Source: CAYFJO01 sp964343305 (GTDB lineage Bacteria > Planctomycetota > Planctomycetia > Pirellulales > Pirellulaceae). Taken from it: 64,000 nt of DNA. The position numbers and the translations under genes are program-made. The stretch lies in contig CAYFJO010000008.1 of NCBI GenBank assembly GCA_964343305.1, positions 4,934-68,933 of the forward strand, read 5' to 3'. Under the pieces are notes generated by a model, which had not been told where the DNA came from, did no database searches, and saw only the letters and a program-made list of their open reading frames with translations. Positions 8,050-17,066 of the stretch are shown one piece after another; position 1 is the first letter of the stretch; every line of letters begins with the position of its first letter.

Positions 8050-10056
8050 TCATAGATTGGGCGGGGGCTTCTTCTTGCGGGCGGGCGGGCCGGCGACCGC
8101 ACGGCCTTTCTTTGGCGCAGCTTTTCTCTTTGCGCGTTCCGCCTTTTTCTTGTCGAATGCGAGCTTCGCTTTCTTTTCCGCGTCGCTCAGCGCTTCCCAC
8201 GGCTTCAGATCCCAGGGAAGCGGCACGCCCGAAGGTGGTTCCAGGAATGTCTCTTGCCAGTGAAACCACAGAGGAAAGTCCAATTCACTCCTGGCGATTA
8301 CTGCCCAAGGCGTATCCGAATGCTGGTCCATCACTCGCCGCAAATGCTCGCGGGCCAAATTGGCGTCTTCCTTCTGCTCGACCGGCAGCGGGGCCTCGTC
8401 GATCGACGCCTCTTCGTCGCCCACCAACTTCCACGCGTTCTTGGTTCCGTCCGCCGGGACCTTTGGCTTGTTGTACATCTCGTCCAAAAGCTGAAGGTAC
8501 GAGTAGAAGCGGACTTTATTGGCCAACAGCCGACCCAGTAACAAGTCGTAATGGGCCTGCCAGCGCGGTGATGTTTCTTTGCCCCGCGCCTTTTTGACCG
8601 CGCCCAGCTCGTTCAAGCCACGGTGGATGACGTCCAACGTGTTTGCAAGTGTTTTCTTGACGGGCTTAATCTCGAATTGGATTCCCGCCGCCAGGAACAA
8701 CCTCGGCGGTCGCTTCTTGAGCATCTCGTTGCTCACCTGGGCAGTTCGCAGAACGGCCAGCCTCGACGGATGCCTGGCTGCAAGATTCTCGTAATCGGCC
8801 GGCGATACGTAGTCTGGGTGATAGCGCAGCAAGTTTTGCACGTCAAAGCTCGGTCCGGGAATCCTGCCATCGTCATGCAGCAGATAGAGTCCGCCGTTCT
8901 GGTGCGTGATCCGCGTTAGGCCGTACGGGCCGAACCCAGAGGAGAGCATGCCGGAGCCGGGGCCGTCTTTCCAAATCGCCAAAGTTGCGTGCTCCACGTA
9001 CACCGTTTCGGGACCACGGTCGACCGGAAGGTAATACGAGTCTTTGGTCTCCGGGTCGGTCCACTTCACTTTCACCTCATCACGCGCGAAAGGTGCGAGC
9101 GGACCCATGACGTAGACCGACATTTTGTTGCGCTGCACCATCGCCACCGCTTCGTCGAGCGCCGGCAAATCGTTGCCCCGTTCGTCGGTCACGACGATCA
9201 TCATCACTTTGCGGCCGGTTTTGGCCACGTCCGCATAGGTCGCCGCGATTCCTTTGATCGCGGTGAAGACGTTTTCCACGCCGGACTGGTCGGCCTCAAT
9301 GTCGCCGACCGCCGCCTGAATCGCGCTCCGATCGCTCGTCGGTTCGGGAGTCAGCACCTTCATCCCTCTGCCGAACGAAGCGACGCTCGTTAGCAGCGCG
9401 TCGCCACGATCTACGGCCAGTTCGTCCAGTTCGTCGTAAACCCGGTCGAAGTGTTGGATGATCTGCCCGCGACGCAACCGCAAACTCTCCGACGCGTCCA
9501 TCAGCCACACGACCAGCACGTCACTCAGTTCCAACCGGGCAAGAATCTCTGTCGTGATGCGGTCGACCGAGCCGCGATCACCTTGGGCGTTCACCACCGC
9601 GCCTTGAATACCAGCCAGGTCCTCGAAAAGCGCGGTACTGTGGTTGGAGAACAACTCTGTCATTGTGACATTCACGGCTGAGAGATCTTTCGACATGTCA
9701 GCGAGTTCGCTGGGGGCCGACAGTTGAATCATCTCTCCTATGGGCGGCGGCGCAGCCTCTTCAACCACGCCCATCGTGGTGGCGCCAATTTGCGCCTTTG
9801 GATCCTCGGTAATCGTGATATCAAGCGACAGGTTCAGCTCTTCCAATAGTTCTTCGCGTTGCTCTTCTGGCAGAATGACGACTGTCATCTGCTCTTCGAG
9901 CATCGGCTCGATGTGCACCAGCAATGCGACGATTAGCAGCACAGACAGGTGGACAAAGAGGCTAGAAAGAAAGGCTTTTGTGTCAGAGTTGACGAACGCG
10001 TCGTCTGCTCTTTCCTGCCCTTCCCAGCAGTGTTTCACATGATCAAGAACACTCAC
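8050..10056 (-). CDS. Membrane-anchored von Willebrand factor A domain protein
   Basis: 668 residues from a GTG start (AAGGAG 8 nt upstream). One membrane segment lies near residues 28-48 (SLFVHLSVLLIVALLVHI), with the rest probably periplasmic. A vWA fold begins near residue 200; its metal-ion-dependent adhesion motif is intact (LMDASES, DxSxS). The middle is unassigned alpha-rich sequence and the C-terminus is a Lys/Ala/Pro-rich tail (KKAERAKRKAAPKKGR). Such proteins are common in planctomycetes, often near secretion or cell-surface genes, with no assigned function. It stands alone: the gene upstream diverges across 390 bp. Confidence 0.8.
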   Translation of the reverse strand: MSVLDHVKHCWEGQERADDAFVNSDTKAFLSSLFVHLSVLLIVALLVHIEPMLEEQMTVVILPEEQREELLEELNLSLDITITEDPKAQIGATTMGVVEEAAPPPIGEMIQLSAPSELADMSKDLSAVNVTMTELFSNHSTALFEDLAGIQGAVVNAQGDRGSVDRITTEILARLELSDVLVVWLMDASESLRLRRGQIIQHFDRVYDELDELAVDRGDALLTSVASFGRGMKVLTPEPTSDRSAIQAAVGDIEADQSGVENVFTAIKGIAATYADVAKTGRKVMMIVVTDERGNDLPALDEAVAMVQRNKMSVYVMGPLAPFARDEVKVKWTDPETKDSYYLPVDRGPETVYVEHATLAIWKDGPGSGMLSSGFGPYGLTRITHQNGGLYLLHDDGRIPGPSFDVQNLLRYHPDYVSPADYENLAARHPSRLAVLRTAQVSNEMLKKRPPRLFLAAGIQFEIKPVKKTLANTLDVIHRGLNELGAVKKARGKETSPRWQAHYDLLLGRLLANKVRFYSYLQLLDEMYNKPKVPADGTKNAWKLVGDEEASIDEAPLPVEQKEDANLAREHLRRVMDQHSDTPWAVIARSELDFPLWFHWQETFLEPPSGVPLPWDLKPWEALSDAEKKAKLAFDKKKAERAKRKAAPKKGRAVAGPPARKKKPPPNL

Positions 10057-10194
10057 GGCTCGTCTCCTTGGCGCGTCAATTTCGCGGCTCGTGATTCCTG
10101 GAAACCGGTTAGCTCTCCGACAGCGGCACCGTCACGCTTTATTGTCTAAACGAGCCAATTCCATGAAAGTACTCATTCTAAGGAGAATAAGATG

Positions 10195-10221
10195 TAAAAT
10201 AGACTTTGTTTATATAGTATT
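10195..10221 (+). promoter_or_regulatory. Recurrent 27-bp intergenic motif, best copy
   Basis: Within a 390-bp AT-rich gap between the divergent vWA (minus) and DUF1800 (plus) genes. The core TAGACTTTGTTTA (10200-10212) is identical at 30083-30095, and the right half GTTTATATAGTATT matches 28948-28974 and 37281-37307 on the minus strand. A weaker copy lies at 10298-10324 (GACTCTGTTTATTTG). Either an operator or an unfamiliar promoter; inference from recurrence. Confidence 0.5.
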
Positions 10222-10275
10222 CATTATAAAGCCTGATGACTTAATGATTTGCGTGCGCCGCCACCACCTTGGCAA

Positions 10276-10290
10276 TTACTTGGCAAGTAA
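10276..10290. promoter_or_regulatory. Short palindrome in the vWA/DUF1800 divergent region
   Basis: TTACTTGGCAAGTAA is a perfect 7-bp inverted repeat around one central base, between two copies of the 27-bp motif. It has the size of a regulator binding site; no regulator can be named. Confidence 0.3.
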
Positions 10291-10446
10291 TTTACAATAA
10301 CTGGACTCTGTTTATTTGTTTTTCTGTGAACTTACCTGAGTACTTTCACGGCGTCGGCTCGTTTCGAGTGTAGAGGTTAGGTCGTCACCACCTCTAAAAT
10401 CAATCGTTCAGATTTTTCTAGGAACTCTCTTGGGAAGGGAATTGTC

Positions 10447-12114
10447 ATGCGAATCTGCCTCTCATCCTGTACGATGTCGTGTTTTTTGCTCTGCCTTCCT
10501 GCGGTTGAACCGCTTCCCGTCGCGGTCGGCCAGGAGCCGGAACAAAAAACCAACTACGGCCGAGAGGCCCGCGAGGAAACCGTCGCGCTGTGGCGCGATC
10601 CGGACAAGCCTCTCGATGCGCGCGAGCGAATTCATCACGTGTTGAGCCGCCTGACGTTCGGCGTCACCGACGAGGCCGTTTACGAGGTCGAACGAGTCGG
10701 TCTGAATCAATGGATTGAGACCCAACTGGAAGCAAAGGTCCCAGAACCGGCAGCGCTGGCTGACCGGTTATCCAAATTGAAATCGCTCCCCCTGAGCACT
10801 CAGGAGATCGTGCAGCAATACAACAAGCGCGATGACAATGGTCGTAACCTGCAGAACGTCCCCAGAAACGAACTCAAAGACACCGTGCTGCTGCTGGCCG
10901 TTTACAGCAACAACCAATTCAAAGAGGTCTTGTGCGATTTCTGGCGGAACCACTTCAACGTGGATGTGTCGAAAGGCAACGTGAAGTTCTACGCGACCGG
11001 GTTTGAACGCGATGTGATCCGCCTCGAGGCGCTGGGCACGTTCGAACGGCTGCTCAACAGGCAAGCGCGGCATCCCGCGATGCTGGTTTATTTGGACAAC
11101 TACATTTCCCGCGCTCCACCGCAAAAAGACGTGTTCGCGGCGGCCAAAAAGGCTTGGCTTGAAGGGCGGGACTTTGCCGCGATGAAGGAAGCCGTTGACA
11201 TCGCCAGGATGAAAGGCATCAACGAGAATTTCGCCCGCGAACTGATGGAGCTACACACCCTCGGCGTAGACAACTACTACACGCAAGACGACGTGGTCGC
11301 CGTGGCCTATGCCCTGACCGGCTGGACCGTCCAGCAAAACTCGGCGAAGCCCATTGCCTTCCAGTTCCGTCCAGAAATGCACGCCAGCGAGTTTCGACTC
11401 GTTCTGAAGAAGCGCCTGCCGCCCGTGCCGCGAAACCCCGAGATGGAAGGCCAGATGATCCTGAACATGCTGGTTCGACACGAAGGGACGGCCAAGTTCA
11501 TCGCTTACAAGTTGTGTCGGCACTTGGTGTCCGACAACCCGCCGCCGGAGTTGGTCGAGCGAGTCGCCAAGGTTTACCAAAAGCGCAAGAGCGATCTGCC
11601 GTCGATCTACAAGGCGATTGTGACCGACGAGGCATTCTACGACCCCAAGCGTTACCAGTCGAAATTTAAACGTCCCTTCGAGTATGTGGTCAGTGCCCTG
11701 CGCGTCACCAACGCCCAGATCGAGTTTACCAGCGGCATTCACCGGGCGCTCGGATCGATGAGCGAACCGCTCTATCAGTGCGAGGAACCGACTGGCTACT
11801 ACGACCAAGCCGACGCTTGGCGCGATCCGGGCACAATGGCCCCTCGCTGGCTGTTCGCCCTTGGTTTGGGCATGGAGCAGATTCGCGGCGTCCGGATTCC
11901 CGACTCGTTCTGGGAAGGACTCGAAGCGAACAACCCGCTGCAGTGGAAGGAAGTCCTGACCAAACGGATTCTGCCGGGCGGTTGCACCGAGACGACTTCC
12001 GACGCGCTGGACGCCGTGATCGCCAAGTACGCCCGTTTCAATCCCAAGCCGAAGCAACTGGGCAGCTACATCGTCGGCATCCTGCTCGGCTCGCCGGAGT
12101 TTCAACGTCAGTAG
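10447..12114 (+). CDS. Exported DUF1800 protein without coiled-coil extension
   Basis: 555 residues with a Cys-containing signal peptide (MRICLSSCTMSCFLLCLPA) and a GGGAAGGGA ribosome binding site. The DUF1800 domain starts near residue 60 (HHVLSRLTFGVTDEAVYEVE) and includes the family landmarks ENFARELMELHTLGVD, YALTGWTV and the C-terminal GSPEFQ. DUF1800 proteins are secreted, of unknown function, and normally partnered by DUF1501. This copy has no adjacent same-strand DUF1501: the nearest (12234-13502) is convergent and belongs to another DUF1800. It lacks the Ala/Lys/Glu coiled coil of the four other DUF1800 genes in the window. Confidence 0.88.
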   Translation: MRICLSSCTMSCFLLCLPAVEPLPVAVGQEPEQKTNYGREAREETVALWRDPDKPLDARERIHHVLSRLTFGVTDEAVYEVERVGLNQWIETQLEAKVPEPAALADRLSKLKSLPLSTQEIVQQYNKRDDNGRNLQNVPRNELKDTVLLLAVYSNNQFKEVLCDFWRNHFNVDVSKGNVKFYATGFERDVIRLEALGTFERLLNRQARHPAMLVYLDNYISRAPPQKDVFAAAKKAWLEGRDFAAMKEAVDIARMKGINENFARELMELHTLGVDNYYTQDDVVAVAYALTGWTVQQNSAKPIAFQFRPEMHASEFRLVLKKRLPPVPRNPEMEGQMILNMLVRHEGTAKFIAYKLCRHLVSDNPPPELVERVAKVYQKRKSDLPSIYKAIVTDEAFYDPKRYQSKFKRPFEYVVSALRVTNAQIEFTSGIHRALGSMSEPLYQCEEPTGYYDQADAWRDPGTMAPRWLFALGLGMEQIRGVRIPDSFWEGLEANNPLQWKEVLTKRILPGGCTETTSDALDAVIAKYARFNPKPKQLGSYIVGILLGSPEFQRQ

Positions 12115-12119
12115 AAGCA

Positions 12120-12239
12120 GGAAAATGACGAATGACCAATGACGAAAGAAATCCGAATGCCGAAGCACGAACATAAGCAGCGCTCGTCATTCGTGCTTCG
12201 TCATTCTTTCGTCATTGGGTATTTCGTCATTCGTCATTC
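12120..12239. terminator. Repeat-rich hairpin between convergent DUF1800 and DUF1501 genes
   Basis: Repeated TGACGAA/TTCGTCA units face each other. The left arm (AATGACGAAAGAA and GAAGCACGA, about 12130-12170) pairs with the right arm (TCGTGCTTC and TTCTTTCGTCATT, about 12190-12216). The long stem lies exactly between two convergent genes, so a two-way transcription terminator is likely. It also looks like a local amplification of a 7-bp word. Confidence 0.5.
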
Positions 12240-13502
12240 CATCCCAGCGAGGCAATCGACCAGAGGCCATTTCTGGCCGAAGACAGGTTCGCTGGGGATG
12301 CCTAGCCATTTCTCCAGCACGGTGGCATAGATGCTACGAAAGTCGGTGGCGAACTTGAGACTGCTGCCGGTCGGGTTCAACTCGTCGGGGCCGAGGCCAG
12401 GATGCGTGCCATGGAACCCCGCTTTGACTCCGGGACCAAACAGGAACTGGACGGCGCCGGCCGCATGATCGGTTCCCTTGTTGCCGTTTTCTTTGGCTGT
12501 ACGGCCGAACTCGCTGATGGTGAACAACAGCACGCGCTCGGCCTGACCTTGCTGCTTGAGATCGCGGAAGAAGGCGGTCAACGCTCCATCCAACTCCTTT
12601 AGCAAGTTATCATGCCGCGGCCGTTGATTGCTGTGCGTGTCGAACTCCAGGCGTCCAGAGCGGCTGGTCCAGTAGATGCGCGTCGAGAGCCCGCCAGTGA
12701 TCAAGCCGGCGATCGCCCGCAGGTTGCGGGCGTAAGGTGTGTCGGGATATTCGACCTTGGGCTTGTAGGCCGTCCCCAGCCGGCTGATTTCGTCGGCGGC
12801 GGAATTGGCTGTGATGGCCGTGCGCGTGACCCATTCGAGTTCGCCCGCCACGGTTTGCGCGCCGGCTTCGTTGAGTTTGCGGTAGAGAGCCGCCTGTTGA
12901 TCGTTCTCGGCGCCACCGTAGCCAAACGCTTCGGGGCGGTCGACGAGGATGCCGGCATGCCGTTGTCCACGCAGTGCCAGGGCAGCGCCGTTGTTGGGGC
13001 CAACCGCGACGGCCAATTTGGGGTCCGTGCTGTTTGGGAATCCGGCATCGCACGCCCGGCCGACCCAGCCGTGAGGAAGTTTCCGGCCGCGCGTGTCGCC
13101 CATCATCCAGATGTTCGTCGACTCGAAATGGCTGAAGTTCGGGTTGGGATAGCCAACGCCGTGAACCGCGGCGAGCAGGCCTTCATCTAGAAGTTCTTTC
13201 CAACCCGTGAGGTTGGGATGCAAACCCAGTTCTTCGTCGAGTTTGATGACGTCTTTTTCTGGGATGCGAGTCGCTTGCTTGCGGTACTCGTGGTATTCCT
13301 TGTGGCCATAAGGAATGACCGTGTTCAAAGAATCGTTACCACCGTCGAGCTGCAAAATCACAACGACGCGTTGGTCCGCCTCGGCTTGCGGACCCGCCAG
13401 TGCCGAGCGAATCAAAAAATTCGGCAGTGCCGAGCCGATACCTACCAGACCCAAGCCGCGAGTCAGGATTTCCCGCCGCGTGGCGATATTGATGTTCGAC
13501 AT
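12234..13502 (-). CDS. Tat-exported DUF1501 protein, partner of the coiled-coil DUF1800 at 13512-15563
   Basis: 422 residues with a twin-arginine signal (ATRREILTRGLGLVGIGS). The DUF1501 body shows VVVILQLDGGNDSLNTVIPY, GWVGRACDAGF, LFTISEFGRTAKENGNKGTDH and the terminal KWLGIPSEPVFGQKWPLVDC. The family has an alkaline-phosphatase/sulfatase-like fold, is exported folded by Tat, and has no proven activity. AGGAG lies 7 nt before the ATG. It follows its DUF1800 partner by 9 bp, so the two are translated from one message. Three sister pairs occur at 24.9-28.8, 55.4-59.1 and 59.1-63.5 kb. Confidence 0.9.
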   Translation of the reverse strand: MSNINIATRREILTRGLGLVGIGSALPNFLIRSALAGPQAEADQRVVVILQLDGGNDSLNTVIPYGHKEYHEYRKQATRIPEKDVIKLDEELGLHPNLTGWKELLDEGLLAAVHGVGYPNPNFSHFESTNIWMMGDTRGRKLPHGWVGRACDAGFPNSTDPKLAVAVGPNNGAALALRGQRHAGILVDRPEAFGYGGAENDQQAALYRKLNEAGAQTVAGELEWVTRTAITANSAADEISRLGTAYKPKVEYPDTPYARNLRAIAGLITGGLSTRIYWTSRSGRLEFDTHSNQRPRHDNLLKELDGALTAFFRDLKQQGQAERVLLFTISEFGRTAKENGNKGTDHAAGAVQFLFGPGVKAGFHGTHPGLGPDELNPTGSSLKFATDFRSIYATVLEKWLGIPSEPVFGQKWPLVDCLAGME

Positions 13503-13511
13503 GATGTCTCC

Positions 13512-15563
13512 TCAGCTTACTTGGTACTCGGGACTGCTCACCAACAGAACCAAGAACGCCGTGAGCTTGGCATTGATCTCTTTCGTCTGCTTGGCCCACT
13601 CCGACGACGGCGGCAACGGGCCGAGGAACTCGATCATCGCTTGCCGCTTCTGGTCGCTCAGGTCGGTCAGCAAACAACGTCGGGCAAAGTGGTCCACCAC
13701 CTCTCCGGCGTCTTTGAATTTGTGGTTCTTCAACAAAGCAACGAAGTCCGTTTTGTCTTTCTTGACCAGGTTAGCCGTTGCCGTGTAGCGGGCCATCAAC
13801 AGGTTCGTGTTGACCCAATCACGGCCTTCGGCCCAGCCTGCCACGCTCGGCGGATCAAACAAACTTTGACCCATGCTCGCCAAAAGGAATCGGACGTTCT
13901 GATAGTCCACTTTGGGCAGCTTCAGTGCTTTCGCAGTTCCAACCAAAAGCTCGACGGGACTCTTGACGTGACTGGCCATTGCCTTGTCGCTGTAGAACTG
14001 TTCCGAGAGGAAAATGTTCTCGAGCAGCGGCCGAATCCGGTACTCGTTGTCGCGCAACATATGAGACAGCCGCTCGAGCACTTCAGGTTCCGGCTCCCAG
14101 TACGCAAAGTATTGCCAGAGTTTCTTGGTGACATAGCGGGCGGTTGCCGGATGCTCGAGCATAATATCGACCGCCTCGTGAGTCCCCCAGTGGCCCGTTT
14201 TGCCGAGTAGCGTCTTTGGGCCGGCATCGTGTTTGTCGTGGTAGAAGCGGTATTGGGCGGCGTAGTGCTCGTAGCCGGCACCGGTCAAAGCTCGCGTGTT
14301 TCCATCGCGCACGTCCTTCTCCGTGTAACCGTCCGTCTTGTGAGCGGCACAATTCTCCTCACCCAGCGAGAACAGCTCCAACAGTTCACGCCCAAGGTTC
14401 TCGTTGTTGTTGCCCTTGACGTTATCGTCGTTGTTCAGATAGCGGATCATCGCCGGATCTTGCACGATGCCGTGCAACAAGGCGTCGAAATTGTCGGCAT
14501 GGCGGCGGAAGAACTGGTTCTGCTGATACATCAGGTGCGCTTCACCCAACGTCCGGTAACTGGATGCAAAGTGGTCGTGCCAAAAGAGGACCATCTTCTC
14601 CTCCAACGGCCGCGGCGACTCCAGCAATCGCCGCACCCACCAGCGGACCATGGACGCGTGTTGATCAACGTTCCGTTTCCCGTCCACTTGAGTCAATCGG
14701 TTCTGCGCTTCCACGTGCAGACGGGTTTCGTAAGCCAGTGGCCGTTCCCAAGAGTAGATGTCCCTGTCCGGCTCGATAGTGGCGCGCGGCCGCTTGTGGT
14801 ACTCGACCAGATAATCGACCGCCATATGCGGCCCCATGTTGACGAGCTTTTGGACTTCTTCAGGGCTGCCGCCAAAGCCGGCCCGAAACAACAGATGACG
14901 GGCCTTGGCGTAGTCCCATTGATCGCTGGTAATCGGTTTCAGTCCGCCGATCGCTTCGGCATGCGCCGATGCGGCGGCATCGAGTGCCTTGGTCAGCGAA
15001 GCTTTTTTCTCGGCGACCGACTTTTCAGCAGCGACCTTTTCGGCAGCCGTTTTTTCGGCCGCCTGCTTGGCCGCGACAACCGCTTCGTCGGCTTTATTCG
15101 CAGCCGCCGTCTTTTGCTCCAAGGCCTTTTTGGCCTCGGCCTTTTTCTCTTCTTCCGCTTCCGGTACGGCTTCCAGGGCCTTCTCGGCCGCAGCTTTCTC
15201 GGCGGTGGCCTTTTCGGCTGCCTTCACAGCAGCGGCAACTTTCTCCTGGGCAGCTTTTACCTGTGCGATCTTGGAAGCCAGGGCCTTATCCGCGATCACT
15301 TTCGAGTCTTCCGCCCGAACGGCGGCTTGGCGCGCTGCCCAAGCTTCTTCCGCAAGTAACTGTTGTCGGGCGTTTTGGACGTTGGCCTGTGCCTCTTTCG
15401 TATCGCCTGACTGCTCGGCCCGGGCCTTTTCTGCCGCCGCCAAATCGGCCTTGGCTTTATCGATCGCAGTTTTCGAGTGGTCGTCGAGTGTCTGCGCGAA
15501 AGTCGTCCGGCCAAAGATCACTGCCGTTCCCAGCAGCACCACAACTAATGCTTGACGTTTCAT
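13512..15563 (-). CDS. Exported DUF1800 protein with Ala/Lys/Glu coiled-coil N-terminus (shortest of four)
   Basis: The start is taken at the ATG at 15563 (GGAAGG 9 nt upstream; signal peptide MKRQALVVVLLGTAVIFG); an in-frame ATG at 15620 would add 19 residues before the signal. 683 residues. Residues 25-200 form an Ala-rich coiled coil of charged repeats (AAEKATAEKAAAEKALE). DUF1800 follows from about 205 (QWDYAKARHLLFRAGFGG, NLGRELLELFSLGEEN, GSVAGWAEGRDW-like region, SSPEYQVS end). A cell-surface stalk or spacer role for the coil is inference. An intergenic motif copy lies 73 bp upstream. Confidence 0.85.
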   Translation of the reverse strand: MKRQALVVVLLGTAVIFGRTTFAQTLDDHSKTAIDKAKADLAAAEKARAEQSGDTKEAQANVQNARQQLLAEEAWAARQAAVRAEDSKVIADKALASKIAQVKAAQEKVAAAVKAAEKATAEKAAAEKALEAVPEAEEEKKAEAKKALEQKTAAANKADEAVVAAKQAAEKTAAEKVAAEKSVAEKKASLTKALDAAASAHAEAIGGLKPITSDQWDYAKARHLLFRAGFGGSPEEVQKLVNMGPHMAVDYLVEYHKRPRATIEPDRDIYSWERPLAYETRLHVEAQNRLTQVDGKRNVDQHASMVRWWVRRLLESPRPLEEKMVLFWHDHFASSYRTLGEAHLMYQQNQFFRRHADNFDALLHGIVQDPAMIRYLNNDDNVKGNNNENLGRELLELFSLGEENCAAHKTDGYTEKDVRDGNTRALTGAGYEHYAAQYRFYHDKHDAGPKTLLGKTGHWGTHEAVDIMLEHPATARYVTKKLWQYFAYWEPEPEVLERLSHMLRDNEYRIRPLLENIFLSEQFYSDKAMASHVKSPVELLVGTAKALKLPKVDYQNVRFLLASMGQSLFDPPSVAGWAEGRDWVNTNLLMARYTATANLVKKDKTDFVALLKNHKFKDAGEVVDHFARRCLLTDLSDQKRQAMIEFLGPLPPSSEWAKQTKEINAKLTAFLVLLVSSPEYQVS

Positions 15564-15635
15564 AGGTTGTTTTCCTTCCGCCAATTTTCCGCGTGCGCTC
15601 ACCGGGATGATCAGCGCCACTTTCTAAACACAACA

Positions 15636-15660
15636 TAAAAAGCCTAGTTTAGGTAGTATT
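15636..15660 (+). promoter_or_regulatory. Variant copy of the recurrent intergenic motif
   Basis: Upstream of the coiled-coil DUF1800 gene. CCTAGTTTAGG is itself an 11-bp palindrome, and TTTAGGTAGTATT matches the right half of the motif at 10195-10221. It is two bases shorter than the best copies and points away from the gene, which fits an operator better than a promoter. Confidence 0.35.
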
Positions 15661-15711
15661 TAGGGCGTTGGCAACACTCTGATTCCAGCAGCCCGGTTGC
15701 TTTTCTTCAAA

Positions 15712-16959
15712 CTAGCCCACTCTCCCGAATCGCTCGGGCCGCAACGGTGAAAGATCGAGGCTGGTCTTGCCTTCGCTAATCCACTCGGCCACCAGCTTTC
15801 CTGTGATCGGTCCCTGAGTCACACCAAGCATACCGTGACCCGTGGCGATCCAGACGTTATCGATTTGTGGGACTCGGCCGATGATGGGGAGTCCATCCGG
15901 AGTCATCGGACGTAAGTGGCACCAGCGCGAGCGCTCCTGTGCCTGCTGTACTCCGGGAAGATAACGGCTGGCACCAGCGGCGAGCATCTTGATTCGAGCA
16001 GGCCGCTGTTTTAGATTGAAACCGCTAAATTCCATCGTCCCCGCCAACCGCAGGAAGTCGTCTATCGGAGTCACGAAAATCCGCTCTTCAACCAAAACGA
16101 CGGGCATCGCGGGTGCCGCTTCAGGCCTTTCGATATCTAGATGGTATCCTTTCCCTGGCTGAACAGGTAATCGCATACCGAGTCTCTTCGCCAGACTCGG
16201 AGCCCAAGAGCCACACGCCAGAACTGCGGCATCTGCTGCGATCTCTTCTTGTGCCGTGATCGCGGCGACCAGGCGACCATGCTCAATTCGCAGGTCCGTG
16301 ACTGGCGTGTTTTGCTTGATTTTTGCTCCCAATGCCTCTGCGGCTGCGCCAAGTTGTCCGACCAACGCCTGCGGATTGCAGAAGCCCGAGTTGGGATAGT
16401 AGATGGCTCCAGCCACGTCGGTTTGGATGGCGGGTTCAAACTGTTGAACCTGGTCTCCGCGAAGCCGCTGTGACTCGAATCCACATTCCTGCAACAGGTC
16501 CGCTTCCTCGCACGCCGCCAAGAGTGTCTTCTCGGTCCGGCATATCTCCAAGCGCCCCCTGTTCTCGTAGCGGAGATCGATATCCTTGACCAGTTGGTCG
16601 AACAGTGTTGCGCTGGCCTCACCTAATGCGCAAAGAATCTTAGTCGCCATACGAAGGTGCGATTCGTTGCACGCCTGATGGAATCGCCATAGCCACCGCA
16701 TCAGGCCCAGGTCCAAACGCGGAGCGACATACAGCGGACTCGTCGTTTTGAATAACCATCGCAAGTTCCGCCACATGGTTCCGGGTTGAGGGAGCGGAAG
16801 GTGACCGGGCGTCACCTGCCCGGCGTTCCCGTGGGAACAACCTGAACCGAGTTCTTCCTGTTCCAACAAGGTGACTTGTGTTCCTTGCCTAGCCAGATAG
16901 TACGCCGTGGCAGCGCCGACAACGCCGCCCCCAATCACCACCGTATCCGTATTTGACAT
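15712..16959 (-). CDS. FAD-dependent D-amino acid dehydrogenase-like oxidoreductase (DadA family)
   Basis: 415 residues, normal length for DadA. The N-terminal dinucleotide-binding motif is intact (VVIGGGVVGAATAYYLARQG), followed by LLEQEELGSGCSHGNAGQV, a segment typical of DadA. The C-terminus has the second FAD contact (VWIATGHGMLGVTQGPITG). The family oxidises D-amino acids to 2-oxo acids and passes electrons to the respiratory chain. No signal peptide or convincing Shine-Dalgarno was seen. It is a single gene, divergent from the PmoA-like gene; related glycine or sarcosine oxidases are the main alternative. Confidence 0.82.
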   Translation of the reverse strand: MSNTDTVVIGGGVVGAATAYYLARQGTQVTLLEQEELGSGCSHGNAGQVTPGHLPLPQPGTMWRNLRWLFKTTSPLYVAPRLDLGLMRWLWRFHQACNESHLRMATKILCALGEASATLFDQLVKDIDLRYENRGRLEICRTEKTLLAACEEADLLQECGFESQRLRGDQVQQFEPAIQTDVAGAIYYPNSGFCNPQALVGQLGAAAEALGAKIKQNTPVTDLRIEHGRLVAAITAQEEIAADAAVLACGSWAPSLAKRLGMRLPVQPGKGYHLDIERPEAAPAMPVVLVEERIFVTPIDDFLRLAGTMEFSGFNLKQRPARIKMLAAGASRYLPGVQQAQERSRWCHLRPMTPDGLPIIGRVPQIDNVWIATGHGMLGVTQGPITGKLVAEWISEGKTSLDLSPLRPERFGRVG

Positions 16960-17066
16960 CGTTTATTGATCGTTTGACTTGAATACTCGATAATAACGCC
17001 TTAGTTTATGGTAACACTTTCACAGTGCAACTGGCTGCGAACGTTTGCAGATTGGAGCAGAACATC

